Assembly: GCA_022453515.1 (NCBI GenBank)
Contig: JAJNNY010000009.1
Coordinates: forward strand, 186,001 to 250,000
DNA: 64,000 nucleotides
Direction of reading: 5' to 3'
Source of the DNA: Astrocystis sublimbata
Taxonomy: Eukaryota > Ascomycota > Sordariomycetes > Xylariales > Xylariaceae
Notes under the pieces: model-generated
Seen by the model: only the letters and a program-made list of their open reading frames with translations
The model's database searches: none
What the model was told of the DNA's origin: nothing
Translations under genes and position numbers: made by a program
Shown here: one piece after another, positions 1-14,105 of the stretch
Numbering within the stretch: position 1 is the first letter of the stretch
How the letters are laid out: each line of letters starts with the position of its first letter

Positions 1-3000
1 AAGACGGCTTAGACTTGAAGATGCAACATACCTAACCTACATACATGTAGTACTTGTCGGTCCTATGGGTTAATTGGAACGCTCTCGGCAACATGCTCTG
101 TGACTACCAGATAGGTGTACATAGTATATGTGTTTTATATGGGAGCACCTAAAACACCTCTCACCTTGCCCAGCAGGCATATGGACGATTTTGCACCTGA
201 GCCGGCATAGGCAACTTGAAACTGTAGATAAACCTGCACAGTCCCATACAACTTGCCAACTACGATTGTATAAATATAAGAACTGATCCATGCTAAAGAA
301 TGGATATTTTGAGGACATGTGCTAAAATATGAACGAATACATCCAAACGTTGACTGCTGGCCTGCAAAAATATCGATACCTTGCAACGGAAAGAAGCATC
401 TACGGAGTAGTCATTGACAGCTCGACAGTAGATTGGGCCCCACGAAGTAGCCGAGGGCAAAGCAGACTATTCCCACCCACGTACACACACACTTACAACT
501 CTCCAGGGTAGAGCAACACTAGACTAGGTAGGGAATCTGCGCATGTGCATTGGCCACATGTTGCTCGTTGGACAAAGTGGTGGTGGTGGTATGCATTCTG
601 CTTTAACAGGCGACCCGGCGCATCAGATATGGGATTGTGAAAATGCCATGCCCAAAATCGAAAACTGCATGTTCAGAAGTCCTCGTGGTGCCGATCCTTA
701 GCCTGTGTCATCTAGATTCTTTACCGGGGCCGTGCCTGATGATTCAGGCCGAGATTGGGAGAACAAAGCCCTCAGTCCGTTAAGAATTAACAGCTCTGCT
801 CAACGGTCTTACTAGGCGCATCTTGCTTCTTGTCGATACCTACAATGCGCCTCCAGATGAAGGGGGAAATTCGTGCGTTGGTGGTCGTTGACCAATTCCT
901 ATGTTTACTCTTCTTGATGTCGAGACATACTTAGACTTGGCTTGTCGGTTGCACAACTTGTCACTTGTCGAGTTGTAATGCATTGTTTGCAAAACTATAA
1001 TTCCGTATATCAATTTACCTCAGGTCGGCGGGCCATTAACATCTCGGCAAAGTCCTGGGGTCATGTCATGACTTAGGCGCCGATGTCTCGAACCCCAGAT
1101 TTCCTCATAGCTACCACCACTGCCATTTCCTGGTTTGGCTGTATAAGTGTATGACCAACTTGAACATAGTAAATGGGCAGTTAACACATTTCAACTACGT
1201 CATTTTGTCTTCGGTATTATCGAAATTTCCCCGCAGCTTACGGCATTAGAATTATATTCAACATGTATGGCTGTGTTTCGAATTGGCCCGACAAAACTCT
1301 GATTTTGATAGAGCAATGATGTCATGGGAACTGATAGGTTTCAATTGGAATAATAGTTGGTGCAGTATCGTTCCTGCAAGCACTGGAAGGTCATTGGTCG
1401 CGTTGGAGCACCGACCCAGAAGTACGGGTGTTCCTGGCGCAATACCAGCATGCAGCGGAAGTACTCTGTACTTGCTATGTGTGCTCAACCATGGCGCGAT
1501 ACATCCAGTCTCTGGGCGCAGAAACGCAATGGGTTGGCGTACGCCCCTTGCCTATTACGGCACAATTAGCCTGACGCCAGAACGGTCAGTCAGACTACTC
1601 GTACATACAGACTTACAAGTACATGAATACCTTTTGGTATTCTTACTAGCCTGCGTGCCTGCTGGGCAGGGGCTGATTAGTCCAAACCAGCCACCTACCT
1701 AGTAACAAGCCCAAAGTCAATGGAAACAACAAGAGTGATGGCCACGTTGTTTAACATTCATCCGCAAGAATCAACAGCAAATGCTTGCCGGGTAAGACGG
1801 CTTTCAGATCGAAGTCGGCTTCTCGCCCCACTTGGAGTGGCTCTTTCGTCCGTAATGAGATGAACATATTAGATTCAGCTTTCTACTAGTAAAGCTGTTG
1901 TAACTTGAAGTATGTAGATATATCTGTACTGGTCTATAATCCTCAGAGCGGGTTCGGCTGGACTTCACTACTATGTAGTACCTACCTAGCTAGGGCCAGG
2001 ATTGACGCCTCCACTCCCCCGTAGCATTCCCGATCATCGAGGTCTGGCTGGCCCATCGACGATGTATGCTTCGCAACCCGTCCGAGCCTATCAATGCCTA
2101 CGCGTATTTTTCCTCTTTCCTCGCTTCTCTCTCCCTTCCATTCCCCCCCTTTCTGTCCTGGCGATATAGCGGTGTGCCTTCACGTGCTTACGACAATGCC
2201 GCGATAGTTCACAAATCCGAATCTCCCCTGGAGTTTCTCTGGCACCTGACACGTCCGGCTAAACAACGTACGCCCAGGGGTGGTTTCAGGAACACAGCTA
2301 GCACTTACACGAGTACTTAAAACACCTGGCATATTCATAATATATTATACCACCTGCACTGTTATCAAGACCCCGCGTCGTGGTTGCCCGCCGCGTAATC
2401 GTGGGCTGCAGCCCCGCATACGCAAGTCGGAGCAATAGCTCCTCTATCCCTGTCCGAAACAGGAATACCTAAGGTACCTTAGCCTCCAAATCCCCATGCG
2501 AGAAAATGACAGAAACGCTCTTTGACCTATTGTTACTATCTGTGTTCGGTCGCTTATGACGTCACACAACATTGGCAGAAAAATCAAGGCCTGGTGACCC
2601 AAACCGTGCAACAATAACTGCTGAGTTGTGTGTTGACATATGCCAGCCAACGTCAACTCGGTACCTGACCGCGAGGTCGACGAAGAACAAAGACTCTCTT
2701 TCTCTCTTTCTTCTAGCTTGAGCTCGATCATTCGGGGAGGGTGCAATTCCTGCGATTCCTGCATCGAAATCTTCGAGAATGCCATCCCCATCCATCCATC
2801 TCCTTGTCATTCCGCAACGCCCGCCCGCCCGCCACAGAACCGAATTCGGGAACTGATCGGCCTGCCTTAGCCAACTTCGAAAGTCTTCGGCGCCAAATCT
2901 CGTCTGTCCCAACCCATTCGCGTAAATAAGGTTCTGCGACCTTGCGCCGAGCATCTATCTGATCGGCCGGGCCAGCCCGCAGCGGCAACGCGGCGGCAGC

Positions 3001-4208
3001 GACCTAGACCCTGACGATCGCTCAACCACGATGATAGATAGGTAGGTATCCGACGAGCAGGCAGGTAGGCTGGTACTTACACATTAACATGATATGACTG
3101 CTAAGTCAGGGCAGTGTACGTCATCTGGGTCGACGCCTCGCGTACGCCCATCGTTTGCCTGCTTACTGGACAGCTCTGCTTGCCTGTTCCACAATGACTC
3201 TAATTCCCTAGGTAGCCTAGAGAGTTGAACTGCTGTAGATAAACGATGCTCATGCATTCGAACTGGTGTCTGTAACCCAAAGCGCGCCAATATAGCATAC
3301 AATTGTTGATATTGCACAACTCATGAGAGAATACTACTAGTAGTATGCACTGTACCTGCACTAGCAGGTATCTATAGTAGTAGGATGAATTGAAGTATCA
3401 GTGCCTCAAGCTCGGTATCTGTGTTATCTAGCCGAAATGCCAAACTGGGGGATCCGGCTTGTCTAGTCCTTAAAAGATATCAACGACTCCCGCAGTCACC
3501 AAGCCAGTTCAAAGGGTTCAAGTCTCTGTAACTTTCCCTAACCCATCAAATTACAGTCCAGGCTTCAACTTGGTCTTTTGCAACGAGACAGATGCAAGTC
3601 CAATTTTCCTACTAGATAGACGTAGTACAAACAATCTGAGGATCGCCACTCTTTCGTTATGACAAGCAAATCAAATGAACTTGAACTGAAGTTAGATAAA
3701 GTGCTTGTTTATTGGAGGCTGACATCAAATCTACTTAATTTGTAGTCAACTCGTATGTTCGGACATGCCTCTTAACAAATCAATTGCTGGAGGTGGTTGT
3801 CTCTAGTCGCTGTGACCAGAAACACACCAAAACGTAAATTGAAACCCGCAGTGGGCATGACTTTAAACTCTTTGTCGGTGTCTTTGCGGCATGATATTGC
3901 CCATCAGGCCGATCTATACGATATCGAATACGATCGTCAGCGCATTATTAGAACTCACAGCCTGCGTTCAAAGTTGAATATTATTATCGAAGTAAAAATT
4001 GTTGCAGGATTCAGGTTTCTAGGGATGTAGGCCTGTAGTAACTAACTTTAACCTCTGAATCCAAAAGGAAGGTAGGAGTACTACCAAACAGCCGCATAGA
4101 GTAACTGATGTGTGCGCGGTCTCCCGTTACCCCTTCACTTTTCTGTGTGCTTGGTCCGCAATGATGAGCAATCTAAGGCTTCCCTTCCCGTTCGTTGCTA
4201 TTCGTCTA
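1..4208. other. Intergenic, no gene recognised
   Basis: No frame in this stretch gives a protein I recognise; the open frames are short, overlap on both strands and lack supporting splice structure. It holds several CCTAGGTA-type motifs (near 1698, 1976, 3040 and 3208), a 14-bp perfect palindrome at 2469-2482 and a pyrimidine-rich patch near 2690-2720. The last few hundred bases before 4209 are the 3' flank of the glycogen phosphorylase gene on the minus strand. Confidence 0.6.
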
Positions 4209-7200
4209 CTAAACAACCAACGGCTCAATATTCCAAATACCCTCTGCGTATTCGTTGATGCAACGATCGGAACTGAAGAACCCCATGCGGGCCACGCTAC
4301 GGATACACATCGTGATCCATTCTTCCTGGTTCCGGTAAGCATCATCGACCGCCTGGTGGGTGTCGATGTAGGACTGGAAATCGTCCGAGACTAGGTAGTA
4401 GTCGCCATGGTCACGAACAGCAGAGATCATAGCGTTGAAGTCTTGAGCGTCCCCAAACACGCCGTTATGGATCGCGTCGAAAACCTTTGTGAGATTCGAG
4501 TCGACATCATGCTGCCCAGACCTATGTTCATCACGCAGGTTCTCAACATCTTCCGACAATACTCCGAATAGGAAGATGTTCTCTTGGCCGATCTCACGCG
4601 TGATTTCGATCTAAGATGTATTAGGCATGCTGGGAAATACATAGAAGGAAAGAAGCGGCAGACTTACGTTGGCACCGTCACAAGTCCCTATGATCAACCC
4701 ACCATTCAAGACGAACTTCATGTTACTGGTTCCAGATGCCCTATTGTGCTTTAGCTTTGGTGTTCCCTAAAGACTTCGCGCTGACTTACTCTGTACCAGC
4801 GGTAGAGATATGCTCGCTCAGATCTGAGGCGGGTATGATCATCTCAGCCTTGCTCACGTTGTAGTCTTCGAGAAAGATGACTTTCAAAAGATCACCAATG
4901 TCAGCATCTTTGTTGACCACACTCCCAACGTTGTTGATGAGATGGATAATCTGCTTGGCCATCCAGTAGCCTGGGGCGGCCTTTCCACCAAAGATAGAAA
5001 CGCGGGGCTGTTGCTTCTTTCTCTCCTCTGGACTCATCGCCTTCAGGGTGAGATATCGATGAATCACGCCAAATATGTTGAGCTGCTGCCGCTTGTACTC
5101 GTGAATGCGCTTTACCTGCACATCGAAAAGTGCGGCTGGGTTCACATTGATGTTCAATGTGGATTTGATGTATTTCGCCAGACGAACTTTGTTGGCGTAC
5201 TTGATCTCAGCCCACTCCTTTCGGAATTCTTGGTTGTCAACGAACTGCTCTAGCTGATTTAGGCGAGTTAAGTCCTTCAAGAAGTCGTGGCCTCCAATCT
5301 TGCTCGCTATCAGCTCTGAAAGCCGAGGGTTGGCCTGGTGCAACCATCTTCTGGGCGTGATACCATTCGTGACATTCGTAAACTTGTCTGCACCAAATAT
5401 CTTCACAAAGTCTTTGAAAATAGTCGTCTGGATTAGATCGGAGTGTAGTTCGGCAACCCCGTTGACTTTGTGGGAACCAACAACAGCCAGGAATGCCATT
5501 CGAACCATCTTCGGCTGAGACTCCTCGATAATAGAGACTCGCGCCAAGAGCTCCTGGTCTCCAGGAAACAGTCTCTCGACAGACTGCAAAAAGAACAGAT
5601 TGATGTCGTAGATAATTTGAAGGTGACGGGGTAGCAAATGCTCTATCAAACCGACTGGCCATTTCTCGAGTGCTTCTGGGAGTACGGTATGGTTTGTGTA
5701 GCCAAACTGATTCGACAGTTAGGATCCATGTAGTTGACTGCGGGATTGAGGAGACTTACAGTCGCGGTGACGATGTTCCATGCTTCGTCCCACTCAAGAC
5801 CTTCAATATCAATCAAGATACGTTGCAGTTCAACAATGGCAAGTGTGGGGTGAGTGTCATTGAGCTGGATGGCAACCTGGTCTGGGAACTCGCTCCATTT
5901 TCGCTCGGTTTTCTTAAATCGGCGCACGATGTCGTATAAGGATGCAGACACCCAGAAGTACTGCTGCTTCACGCGTAATTCTTTCCCTCGGTCTAGGTTG
6001 TCATTGGGATATAGTACTGCGCTGATGGTTTCCGCTCGCTGTTGATCGGCCACTGAATTTTCATAGTCACCACTATTGAACTTCTGAAAATCGAATTCGC
6101 CGCTGGCTGCTTTGCTGGACCATAGTCGCAGGTTGTTCGTTGATGGGGTATCATATCCAGGGGTTGGGACGTCGTACGCAACGGCAGTGACTGTTTCGCC
6201 ACCTTCCCATATGTTTACCAGTTTTCCAGCCTCGTTCCTTTCCTTGCGAACGTGACCATAGAATTGTATCTAGAGGCAGGTATCAGCTACGCATGTTGTT
6301 TTGGAGGAAAGCTAGGGTTTTGAGTAGCTCACGTCAACGGTCACGTCGTGCCTGGGAAATTCCCAGGGATTGAAATCAAGCCAATAATCAGGCACCTCGA
6401 TTTGGTACCCGTCAATGATCTCCTGTTTGAAAATGCCGTAACGGTATCTCAACCCGTAACCCCATGCAGAAAAGTTCAAGGTAGCCATGCTATCAAGGAA
6501 GCATGCTGCTAGTCTTCCAAGACCGCCGTTGCCGAGTGCAGCGTCATGTTCCTGTCCGATGATATCTTCAATGCGGAAGCCCAGTTCCGCAAGTCCCTCT
6601 ATATTGTCCAATTAGTATTGAACAGGCTGGTTTCGTTGATACCGCAGAATAAACCATCATACCTTTCGCAATGGCCTTGGCGCCTCGATTTAGCATGGCA
6701 TTGTCAAATGCACGGCCCATCAAAAATTCCAAACTGAGGTAGTAAACGCGTTTCTGGTCGGTAAAGGTCTGGCGCTGCTGTGTCTTGTTCCATTCCTTGA
6801 CTAAGCGGTCCCGGAATGCCAGACTGGCAGCCGAGTACGCAGCCGACTGATCGCAATTGTAAATGCTTCGAGCCAAGGTGGTCTCGACATGGCGGACGAC
6901 TTCTTTCTCAAATTCGTCTTTGTTTTGGAAGCCTTGAAATTCATGGGTGGTCCATGCCTCCCGCTGAGGCTCGGGAATGGAAGCTATGTTGTAGATTGAT
7001 CAGCGAGCTGAGCGGATCGGCCATTGACTGGAGACACATATTGATATGCAGAGAGTTTGCATGGGACTTGTCCGAACTAAGATATCAACATACCCTCAAC
7101 GCTCTTGATCTGACTGGGGCCGAACCCTGTGATGGTACGCTTGTGCTTGGGTCGAGAGATACCGGCAGGTCCTACCGAGCCGACGATGTCGATGACGGGC

Positions 7201-7256
7201 GCTGCTGTCGAGGGGCGACGCTCTCTCACGGGGAGACTTTTCTCGGTTGAAGCCAT
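4209..7256 (-). CDS. gph1: Glycogen phosphorylase
   Basis: Cytosolic PLP enzyme that releases glucose-1-phosphate from glycogen. I model seven exons: 7256-7094, 6983-6663, 6598-6333, 6269-5760, 5706-4790, 4740-4668 and 4610-4209. They keep phase and give 883 aa, the usual fungal length. Visible family blocks are [43 protein letters not shown] (across the exon 4/5 junction) and the PLP site [10 protein letters not shown], whose lysine is about residue 734. The start ATG at 7256 opens a short N-terminal arm with [14 protein letters not shown] near residues 39-52. This matches the region around regulatory Thr19 of yeast Gph1, so Thr43 is a likely phosphosite (inference). STRE-like AGGGGT sits at 7433-7438 and 7264-7269. 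The gene has 2.7 kb of empty DNA upstream. Identification is secure; exact splice sites are predictions. Confidence 0.96.
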
Positions 7257-9942
7257 CTCGTCGAGGGGTTCGGGTAGAAAGGCAACACAAAGCTGTCGAG
7301 CTAGTTAGTTGCACCGCTTGGCTTAGCAAAACACAATGGAGCATTGGATCCTCCCAATCGAAGCTCAATCCACCGCGACTGTTGCTATGCCATCACTGCA
7401 TGTGTAACAACCATCGGACTGCGACTGGAATGAGGGGTACTGTAGAGTGGGAACTGGAGAAGGGTACCCACGGATTGTGCCAGACACAACGATCGGCAGA
7501 TCGAGTGGGGTTATGCTTGTTCTCCTTCAACAAGCCGCACGAGTGCAAAGAGGAGTGCGAGAGGAGGTTGGAGGTTGGATGAAACAGACGAGCTGTTCCT
7601 CAGATGGGAATAATATAGACACGGTAAGAGCAGACAATGGCGGTAACAATCAACTCGATGTGATCTATTTATTTGAATACGAGGACGGCGGGGCTGGCTA
7701 AAGAGGGAGAAAGTCGGGCCTCGCTTTTGTAGGGATGCGAAGCATGAATCGGGAACCCCATGCACATACATATAAGAGCCAGAAGAAAGGGGCCTTGGGA
7801 AGCGAGCGAGTCGACCTGCCTAGGCACGTTCAGATACCTAGGTAGTTCGACCTGACTTGGACTGGAGAGCACGACCTAAGCGCGAGAAGCACGGGAAGCA
7901 CGATGACGGAGTTGGAGCCAGTTGCAGCTTCCCTTCTCTCTCCCACCCACGAGGAGAGACAATGCAGCAACCGCAGGTCGCATGCATGTGCAATAGGTCT
8001 CTCTCTGCCTGAGGGGAGGAACTACATGTAAGTCGCCCTCTTCAAAGAACTGCCTATAGTGCTAATACTTACCTTACCCCAAAAGCGCCCGAACCTCATC
8101 CCACCTGCCATGCAAGTTGTTGGCTGTATGGGGCTAGGATCAACGCTGGTAGTGTGATATGTACTGCACAGTAGGCGGACTCCCCCGTTACGCCCGCGTC
8201 TGTCAACACTAACTGCAGGTGATAGTGGGGTGCTAACGTGCTTAGAGCAATGCGGGGTAGATGGAGCGAGCCTCTGATTTACCTAATGCCTTGCCATTGG
8301 ATGTAGGACGGAGCTCTCCCTCGTTCTCGTTTCTTGGCGTACTGTAGCCAGTTATAGTGTGCCTTGGGACATCTGAGCTCAAACCATTCCCTACTAGCCC
8401 TCCTCCTGGTACGATGCTAGATCGTCTGATTATTGCTGAGCCAAAATACCAGAGGCAAAAACGAAATATGGTATAAGTGAAAAAAGTACAGACGTGCTTT
8501 GAGACAGTTGAGTTGATGTAGGTAGTTGGAACAGGTAGTGGCAGGTAAAATCACCGGGCAGCTACAACACCCTTGTTTGTATGACACACTACAAGGTGAT
8601 ACTCAAGTGATTGCAGAAAGGACCGGTTCAAATATTGGTTTCCATCCGGTTGACAAGCATTGAAACAGTCTCTATCTATCTACTAGTAGGTACCTACCCC
8701 ACGTTCGTTCTGTTTCTTTTCTCTGCCTTTCTCCCAGAAGGATGGAGAGCCTTTTTGGCCTGGCAATCTCGATGAATATGGATGTCCCTTTGCAGCTTCA
8801 AGGATAACAGAGATCACAAGACGCGGAGTTACATCCATGCTTGAATACCAAGCTGCTTAAGATATGCTACTCTGGAGAGGCTACATAGTACCATATTGCA
8901 TTTTCTATTTTGCTATCCTTGGTTTTCATGCATTTAGCTTCTCCAACTCGTCATCTTTCTGCCCCTCGATCGCCGTTTTAGTTCTACAACATCAATCCCC
9001 ACCCTCTACATACGTACTACATGTCTGTAATACCGCAAACAATTTCCGAAACATACCTACCTACACACCGAACGGCTCTTACCTACAGGTTCGTTCCCAC
9101 GGCCAGTTGATTTGGAAGCGGGTAAGTGGAGCGAGCGAAGACTACACAGTACCTAGGTAGGTAGATGGATACACGACCTCAATTTCATGTTACGTTTATT
9201 ATGCTAGGTAGCTATCATGCATACTAGTTTCTCAAGCACTGTCTACGCCAGCGCCCCACCGGGTCCTTGTAACGGTCACGATGGAACCACTACGTACAGC
9301 CATTAATCGATGCTTCTGCAGATCCGGGGAGGGGCAAGCATGCCATCCATCATGGTTGTTAGGCGAGCTGTCCGCGCCATAATCTGCAGGTGGTCACTGA
9401 AGCTCACCCAACCAAGCGCATGGGAAGAGTGTCTCCATTTTGTAGTTTTCAGTCCTTCATCGACGATTTAAGCATTTTAATCAATAGTATATCCACTACC
9501 ATACATGCTCTCGGTCTGAATTGACCTGTCTCGCTGCTACTACTGGCTACTTGGCCACGTCGATTGCCTTCGAAGACCTGAATCTCTTATCCGATAATGT
9601 CACTCCCGAGATATCTAATAAATATCATATGCTGAGTGCCGCGAGCACAGGGCCACCGAGAGACACCTTCTATCGAGACAGTGTCTCTCTCACCCACGAC
9701 TCTCGACACGTCGTGCTTTGGTACTTGTAAACGCATGTCGTATATCGTTTCACATATTGAGGGCGTCGCGCCTCAAGAAACCCGCAATCTTTCCCCAACG
9801 CCGTGCCAGAAAACAATACAAGTCTCCATGTCCCCTCATAAACTCCAGTCCAATGCTTTTGGGCCGTGCCTGTACGATATAGCGACGAATAAACGCTGGT
9901 GGTGTTAACCCAAACACCTCAAATCAATGTGAAGCACCGCCT
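7257..9942. other. Intergenic region between gph1 and gna3
   Basis: This is the promoter side of gph1 and the 3' side of gna3. No coding frame is convincing. It contains CCTAGGTA-type motifs near 7839, 8686, 9054 and 9150 and STRE-like AGGGG/CCCCT pentamers near the gph1 start. Confidence 0.6.
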
Positions 9943-11279
9943 TCACAGAATGCCAGAATCTTTCAGCGCATTGTTGAGTATGGTTTCTTTTACCGCTGCA
10001 AATACGAGCCGAATATTGGAGGTATCCGTCGCTTGTGTGAGACTACGAGCGGTTAGACAGTGACGACCTTGGAATGGAATTTTCACATACTGCGGATATA
10101 GATTCAAATGAGCCCTGTTCACTTGATTGAACCTCCAAAGCAGGTATTTCGCTGCCTTGTTGACATCGTTGCCACCTGAATAGTCCGGGAAGTAGTTACC
10201 CAGAGGCGATCGCGGCAACTTGGATTTGAAGATATCGACCTTGTTCAGAAATAGTATGATACTTGTTCTCATGAACCATCGCGAATTTACGACCGAGTCG
10301 AAAAGTAATAGGCTCTCCATCATCCGGTTCTACTCATGATTTAGCATATCTTCAACCAGCACGAAGAGCAACGGCATCTGACCTGGCTACTTTCTTCGAG
10401 CAGTACCTGATCGTACTCGCTCAGGGCCACACAAAAGATAATGGACGTGACGTTTTCGAAACAATGAATCCATTTCTTCCGCTCGCTTCGTTGTCCTCCG
10501 ACGTCAAACATGCTAGATACTGGTCAGACCTTATGAAACCGAAAGAAAAATCGTGTTTATTGCATACTGTATGCTGAGCGCGCCCATTTGGAACCTGGTC
10601 TCGTATATACCAGTGGTTTTTGTTCGCGCGCGGAGAACATCCATCTCGTTCGGTAGGTAGTCGGGGCTGCATATTCGGTCGACTTCGTCGAAGAAGCTAC
10701 GACTTGTAAGCGTGAATTCCTAGAGAAGGAGCGAGCTGCTTTACTAGTCGGCCGAGTCCATAAGGTAAAACTCGGTTGCACGTTGCATCAACTGATCAAT
10801 GCAAGGATCTTTCCATAATGCTTGTACTGCAGAACCAACCTTGGGTTCTATACGGGCTGTTGGGCCAGACTCAACTGTATAGCTGAGCAAGTAATCACAA
10901 TGGCCTTTCGTGCCGTCGCTGCCCGGCTCAATATCGAATTGCTCCATGGCTATGATGACGGCCTTGGCGCATTCGATGAGATTCTTGAACACGGTGGCAC
11001 GGTAGTTGTACAGCTCCTCCTCCGAGTAACCCTTCAGGTGTATGATTTTCATCTGCTTCACAATTGTTGATTTTCCACTCTCGCCAGAGCCTTGGTATCT
11101 AGTCAGCACACCCGCTCTAACGGCCAATCATACGCAATCGGGGGTCAGAACATACCAAGCAGTAGAATCTTGCATTCCCGGCGTAGCTTCTTGGAGTCTT
11201 CATCGAGTGCCCTATCGATGGCCTGGCTGCGCTTTTTCTGCTCTTCATCCTCCTTGTTGGAGCTCATACACGCGCCCAT
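9943..11279 (-). CDS. gna3: Heterotrimeric G protein alpha subunit, group III (GNA-3/MAGA type)
   Basis: Membrane-bound GTPase that couples receptors to adenylyl cyclase. Six exons are modelled: 11279-11156, 11090-10745, 10696-10568, 10512-10383, 10329-10091 and 10042-9943, giving 355 aa, as expected for this group. The N-terminus MGACMSS offers Gly2 for myristoylation and Cys4 for palmitoylation. The P-loop GSGESGKST lies at about residues 42-50, switch I holds RTKTTGI, switch [14 protein letters not shown], and the base-specificity boxes are LNKVD and TQATDT. The C-terminus DSGIL lacks the cysteine at -4 that pertussis toxin modifies, typical of group III. Group assignment rests on remembered GNA-3/MAGA sequence. 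The gene is preceded by 5.6 kb without another gene, so a long or complex promoter is possible. Confidence 0.96.
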
Positions 11280-11970
11280 CATGGGTGATGTCGGCGGGCC
11301 CAGTGGACCCGCAAGTCAAATCTGCAGGGCTCAGGGACAAGAAATGTAGATGAAGGTAATATTGAGCGCTTCGAAGGATGGGATCAAGTCGGCAGCTATA
11401 GGCGCATAGCGCAGAGGCCGGGTTGAGCTTGGTCGAGTATGATCGAGCTACCGCAGGTGTGCAAGGCCGTGGGCAATTCTCTCAATGTTGGTCTCGGCAA
11501 TATCGGACAATCTTGTCTTCTTCCTTGGAGCGAAGGCAAGCTGTTGCTGGCTCTATCGGCGGTAAGGGTATCGGTGGAGTGTGTCGGGGTCAATTCCCAG
11601 GACAAGCAGACGAGGCTCGTGAGGTAAGAGGTATGCCTAACACAACCGGGGACGGTTAGCAGCTGTCTGCAGGCGATGGATGACCAGCAACAAAACAACC
11701 AACCACACAGAGTGAGGGTCAGGTTACACTACGTCGGTTGGCTTGCTTGGATATAGCACTCGCAGACAGACGAAGGCGGCAGCGGAGACAGAGGTGGGAA
11801 CGAACGAGAGGTGAGCACAGGATATGGGCTATGTGGATTCGCCGTCTGTCTAGCCAGTAGCGCCGTGAAGCCACCGCCAGCGCTAGCCTTGAACCTACTG
11901 GCCCGTGAACACGGCACGGTAGTAGAGCTTGGGCTTAGCTACCTAGACCGAGGCGAACACACGGAGTGCC

Positions 11971-12005
11971 AAGTGAAGTGAAGTGAAGTGAGGTGAGGTG
12001 AAGTG
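11971..12005. repeat. AAGTG/AGGTG pentamer array
   Basis: Four AAGTG units, two AGGTG units and one further AAGTG stand in tandem. They lie about 700 bases upstream of the gna3 start codon in non-coding DNA. Confidence 0.9.
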
Positions 12006-12420
12006 TACGCGTAGTGCGGTGCAGTGCCAGTAATAGTACTCATGCATTGAATGCCGTGCAGGCTGGCAGCGGGGATGCGATATGATATGATGAGGTACCA
12101 ACTATACGTAGGCAGAGTCGTCAATCACTCCCGCGGAAGAACCATGGAGACCCCCGAGAAGAAGCTACTCGTAGAACAAACATACCATTCATTCGTTCCC
12201 GGTTCTGGCTTGGCTTGGTTGAAAGTTATGATTCTTAGCTTCAGGCTTCATAGCTCAACGGGCTTGCCTAGCCTATCACTCAACAAGTTGACTTAGGGGT
12301 GACGCTTGGGCCAAATTCGCAGGCGCACAGAGACGCGCACAGAAGTGTGATGGCAGAAACGAAGCTGCAACAAAGCAACTGAAGGAGTGACGGTGTACAA
12401 CACGAGCTGGGCGGCGGGCG

Positions 12421-12441
12421 GTGGACGGTGGACGGTGGACG
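12421..12441. repeat. GTGGACG tandem triplet
   Basis: Three perfect copies of the 7-bp unit GTGGACG stand in tandem in the gna3 upstream region. The array is short and is probably slippage-derived. Confidence 0.85.
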
Positions 12442-12769
12442 GGACAAATGAAGGGCGGTGTGGTGTACAAGAAATGCACAAGAAGCACAGGTGCAGATCC
12501 GGCGCAATTGAGCGAGAACGGGCGGTTTGGTTGGGGTTGGGGGCTGGGAAGTGCAAGACTGCCCAGTGTGCTCGTCAATTCCACCAGAGTATGCCGCCCA
12601 GCTGCCGCTCGCACCCAACCTTATGCTGCAACACGATGCAGAAAGATACCTAGGTATACTATGCTGATGCAGGTGGCCTTCAGGTGGGACTGGGTATAGG
12701 TAGGTGTGTAAGGGTAGGTAGGCAGTCGGCAAGCAAGTACCTAGGTAGGTAGGTGCAGGGTAGCGGCAG

Positions 12770-12802
12770 CAAGGCAAGGCAAGGCAAGGCAAGGCAAGGC
12801 AA
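12770..12802. repeat. CAAGG pentamer microsatellite
   Basis: Six perfect CAAGG units plus a partial seventh. The array lies next to a CCTAGGTAGGTAGG motif in the same non-coding region. Confidence 0.95.
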
Positions 12803-14074
12803 ATATGGAAATAGAAGCAGGCAGCGGACTGAAGCCGAAAAACCTAGTCGAAAATCCAATTCCCCAAGGTTGAATACACCGTGACCACAACTTGTAGGCG
12901 CATATGACGTTGCGAGCCAGGAACAACTTACAGGACTGTGCAAGAACCCCCCCGAGGCTGTCGGTATCCGGCAAAATGTAGGCACGCAAGTGCAGCTGGA
13001 ATTGGCTATTTGGGGCAAGTAGAGGGAATCCGGCACCGGCAGCAGTCGCTGGCAAAGAAAGAGACACTGAGGATATATTGACAGCCGCTCATCAAGGGAG
13101 GATCTAGAATATCCCGGTGGCTGCTTCAAAATCTAAGGCGACTTGGGCTTGGGATGTTGGGATGAACAGGAGCCGAAGCGATAGTACTCTAAGGAAAGGA
13201 AAGTAATGATGATACAGCACTCCCAGGTGGTATGTGTCACACACAGGCCATTTGGCTGACAACTTACTGAGCTGACCTCCGGGCATTCTATGGGTCAGGA
13301 GCATTTAGCGTACTAAGCCTTGGAACCTAAACAGGTTCGAATATGGGCGTGCCCGGCGTGCCGCATATCGCAGTGCACCCTGCGCGCTGCGCCAGTGGCA
13401 TTGACAGACGACAGGCTAATCGTTTTGGGCAGTATCTTGATGACGAAGATAGATCTGTCTGCCCCCCACTCACTGAATTGTGAGCACGGCATCTTACCTC
13501 CCTCAGCTACAAGCACTACTAGGACCTACCGTATTCCAACCGGTCAATAAGAAATATATTTCCGGATGATGCAATACGTACCTAGGCAGCTCCAAGTTGG
13601 TGACAATATTTCGCTCATGACTCGCTTGGCATGCCTCTATCATTAGAGACGATTGCAACCTGCCCAAAGTCCGTATTCTATGTTTCGAGCATCTGCAGTT
13701 GTTGTGTTTTGCTTGGTGAACACATCGCCATACCTACTTGAAGTCAGTCTGGACTCAGCCTTCTGATCAGCGAATATTAAACTTGGAGACTTAGTTGAAG
13801 CGTTTGGATAATGTTGAGGCCTTGCTATCCAATTGACCGGCAATATCCATATGGACAGTGCCGAGAGTGTCTATAGACGCATGATGTGACTCTCGTGCTT
13901 CCTTAGCTTGAAATCCATAACCCCCAGCTCCACACATTCTGGGCAGTGCACATAAAGCAGCACTAACTAACACCATGGGTCTGAGGACATCAACAGGATG
14001 TGTATTCAATAGGTGGTTTCAACATTCGCCCTACAGGGAGCCAAAGACACTGGTCCATAATTGGCAAACGAATC

Positions 14075-14100
<26 letters not shown>
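14075..14100 (+). repeat. A26 homopolymer
   Basis: An uninterrupted run of 26 adenines. It is followed directly by GCAAGTAC (14101-14108), an 8-mer that also occurs at 12733-12740. Confidence 0.95.

Positions 14101-14105
<5 letters not shown>

Noticed and set aside
1283..1702. 139-codon plus-strand frame
   Set aside because: It begins with a TTG codon, shares no family motifs, and lies in a stretch with overlapping frames on both strands, so it is probably random.
12280..13129. Long minus-strand frames of 149-170 codons
   Set aside because: The translations are built from the CAAGG array and other short repeats (Leu/Pro/Cys/Tyr-rich), with no splice support and no family resemblance.
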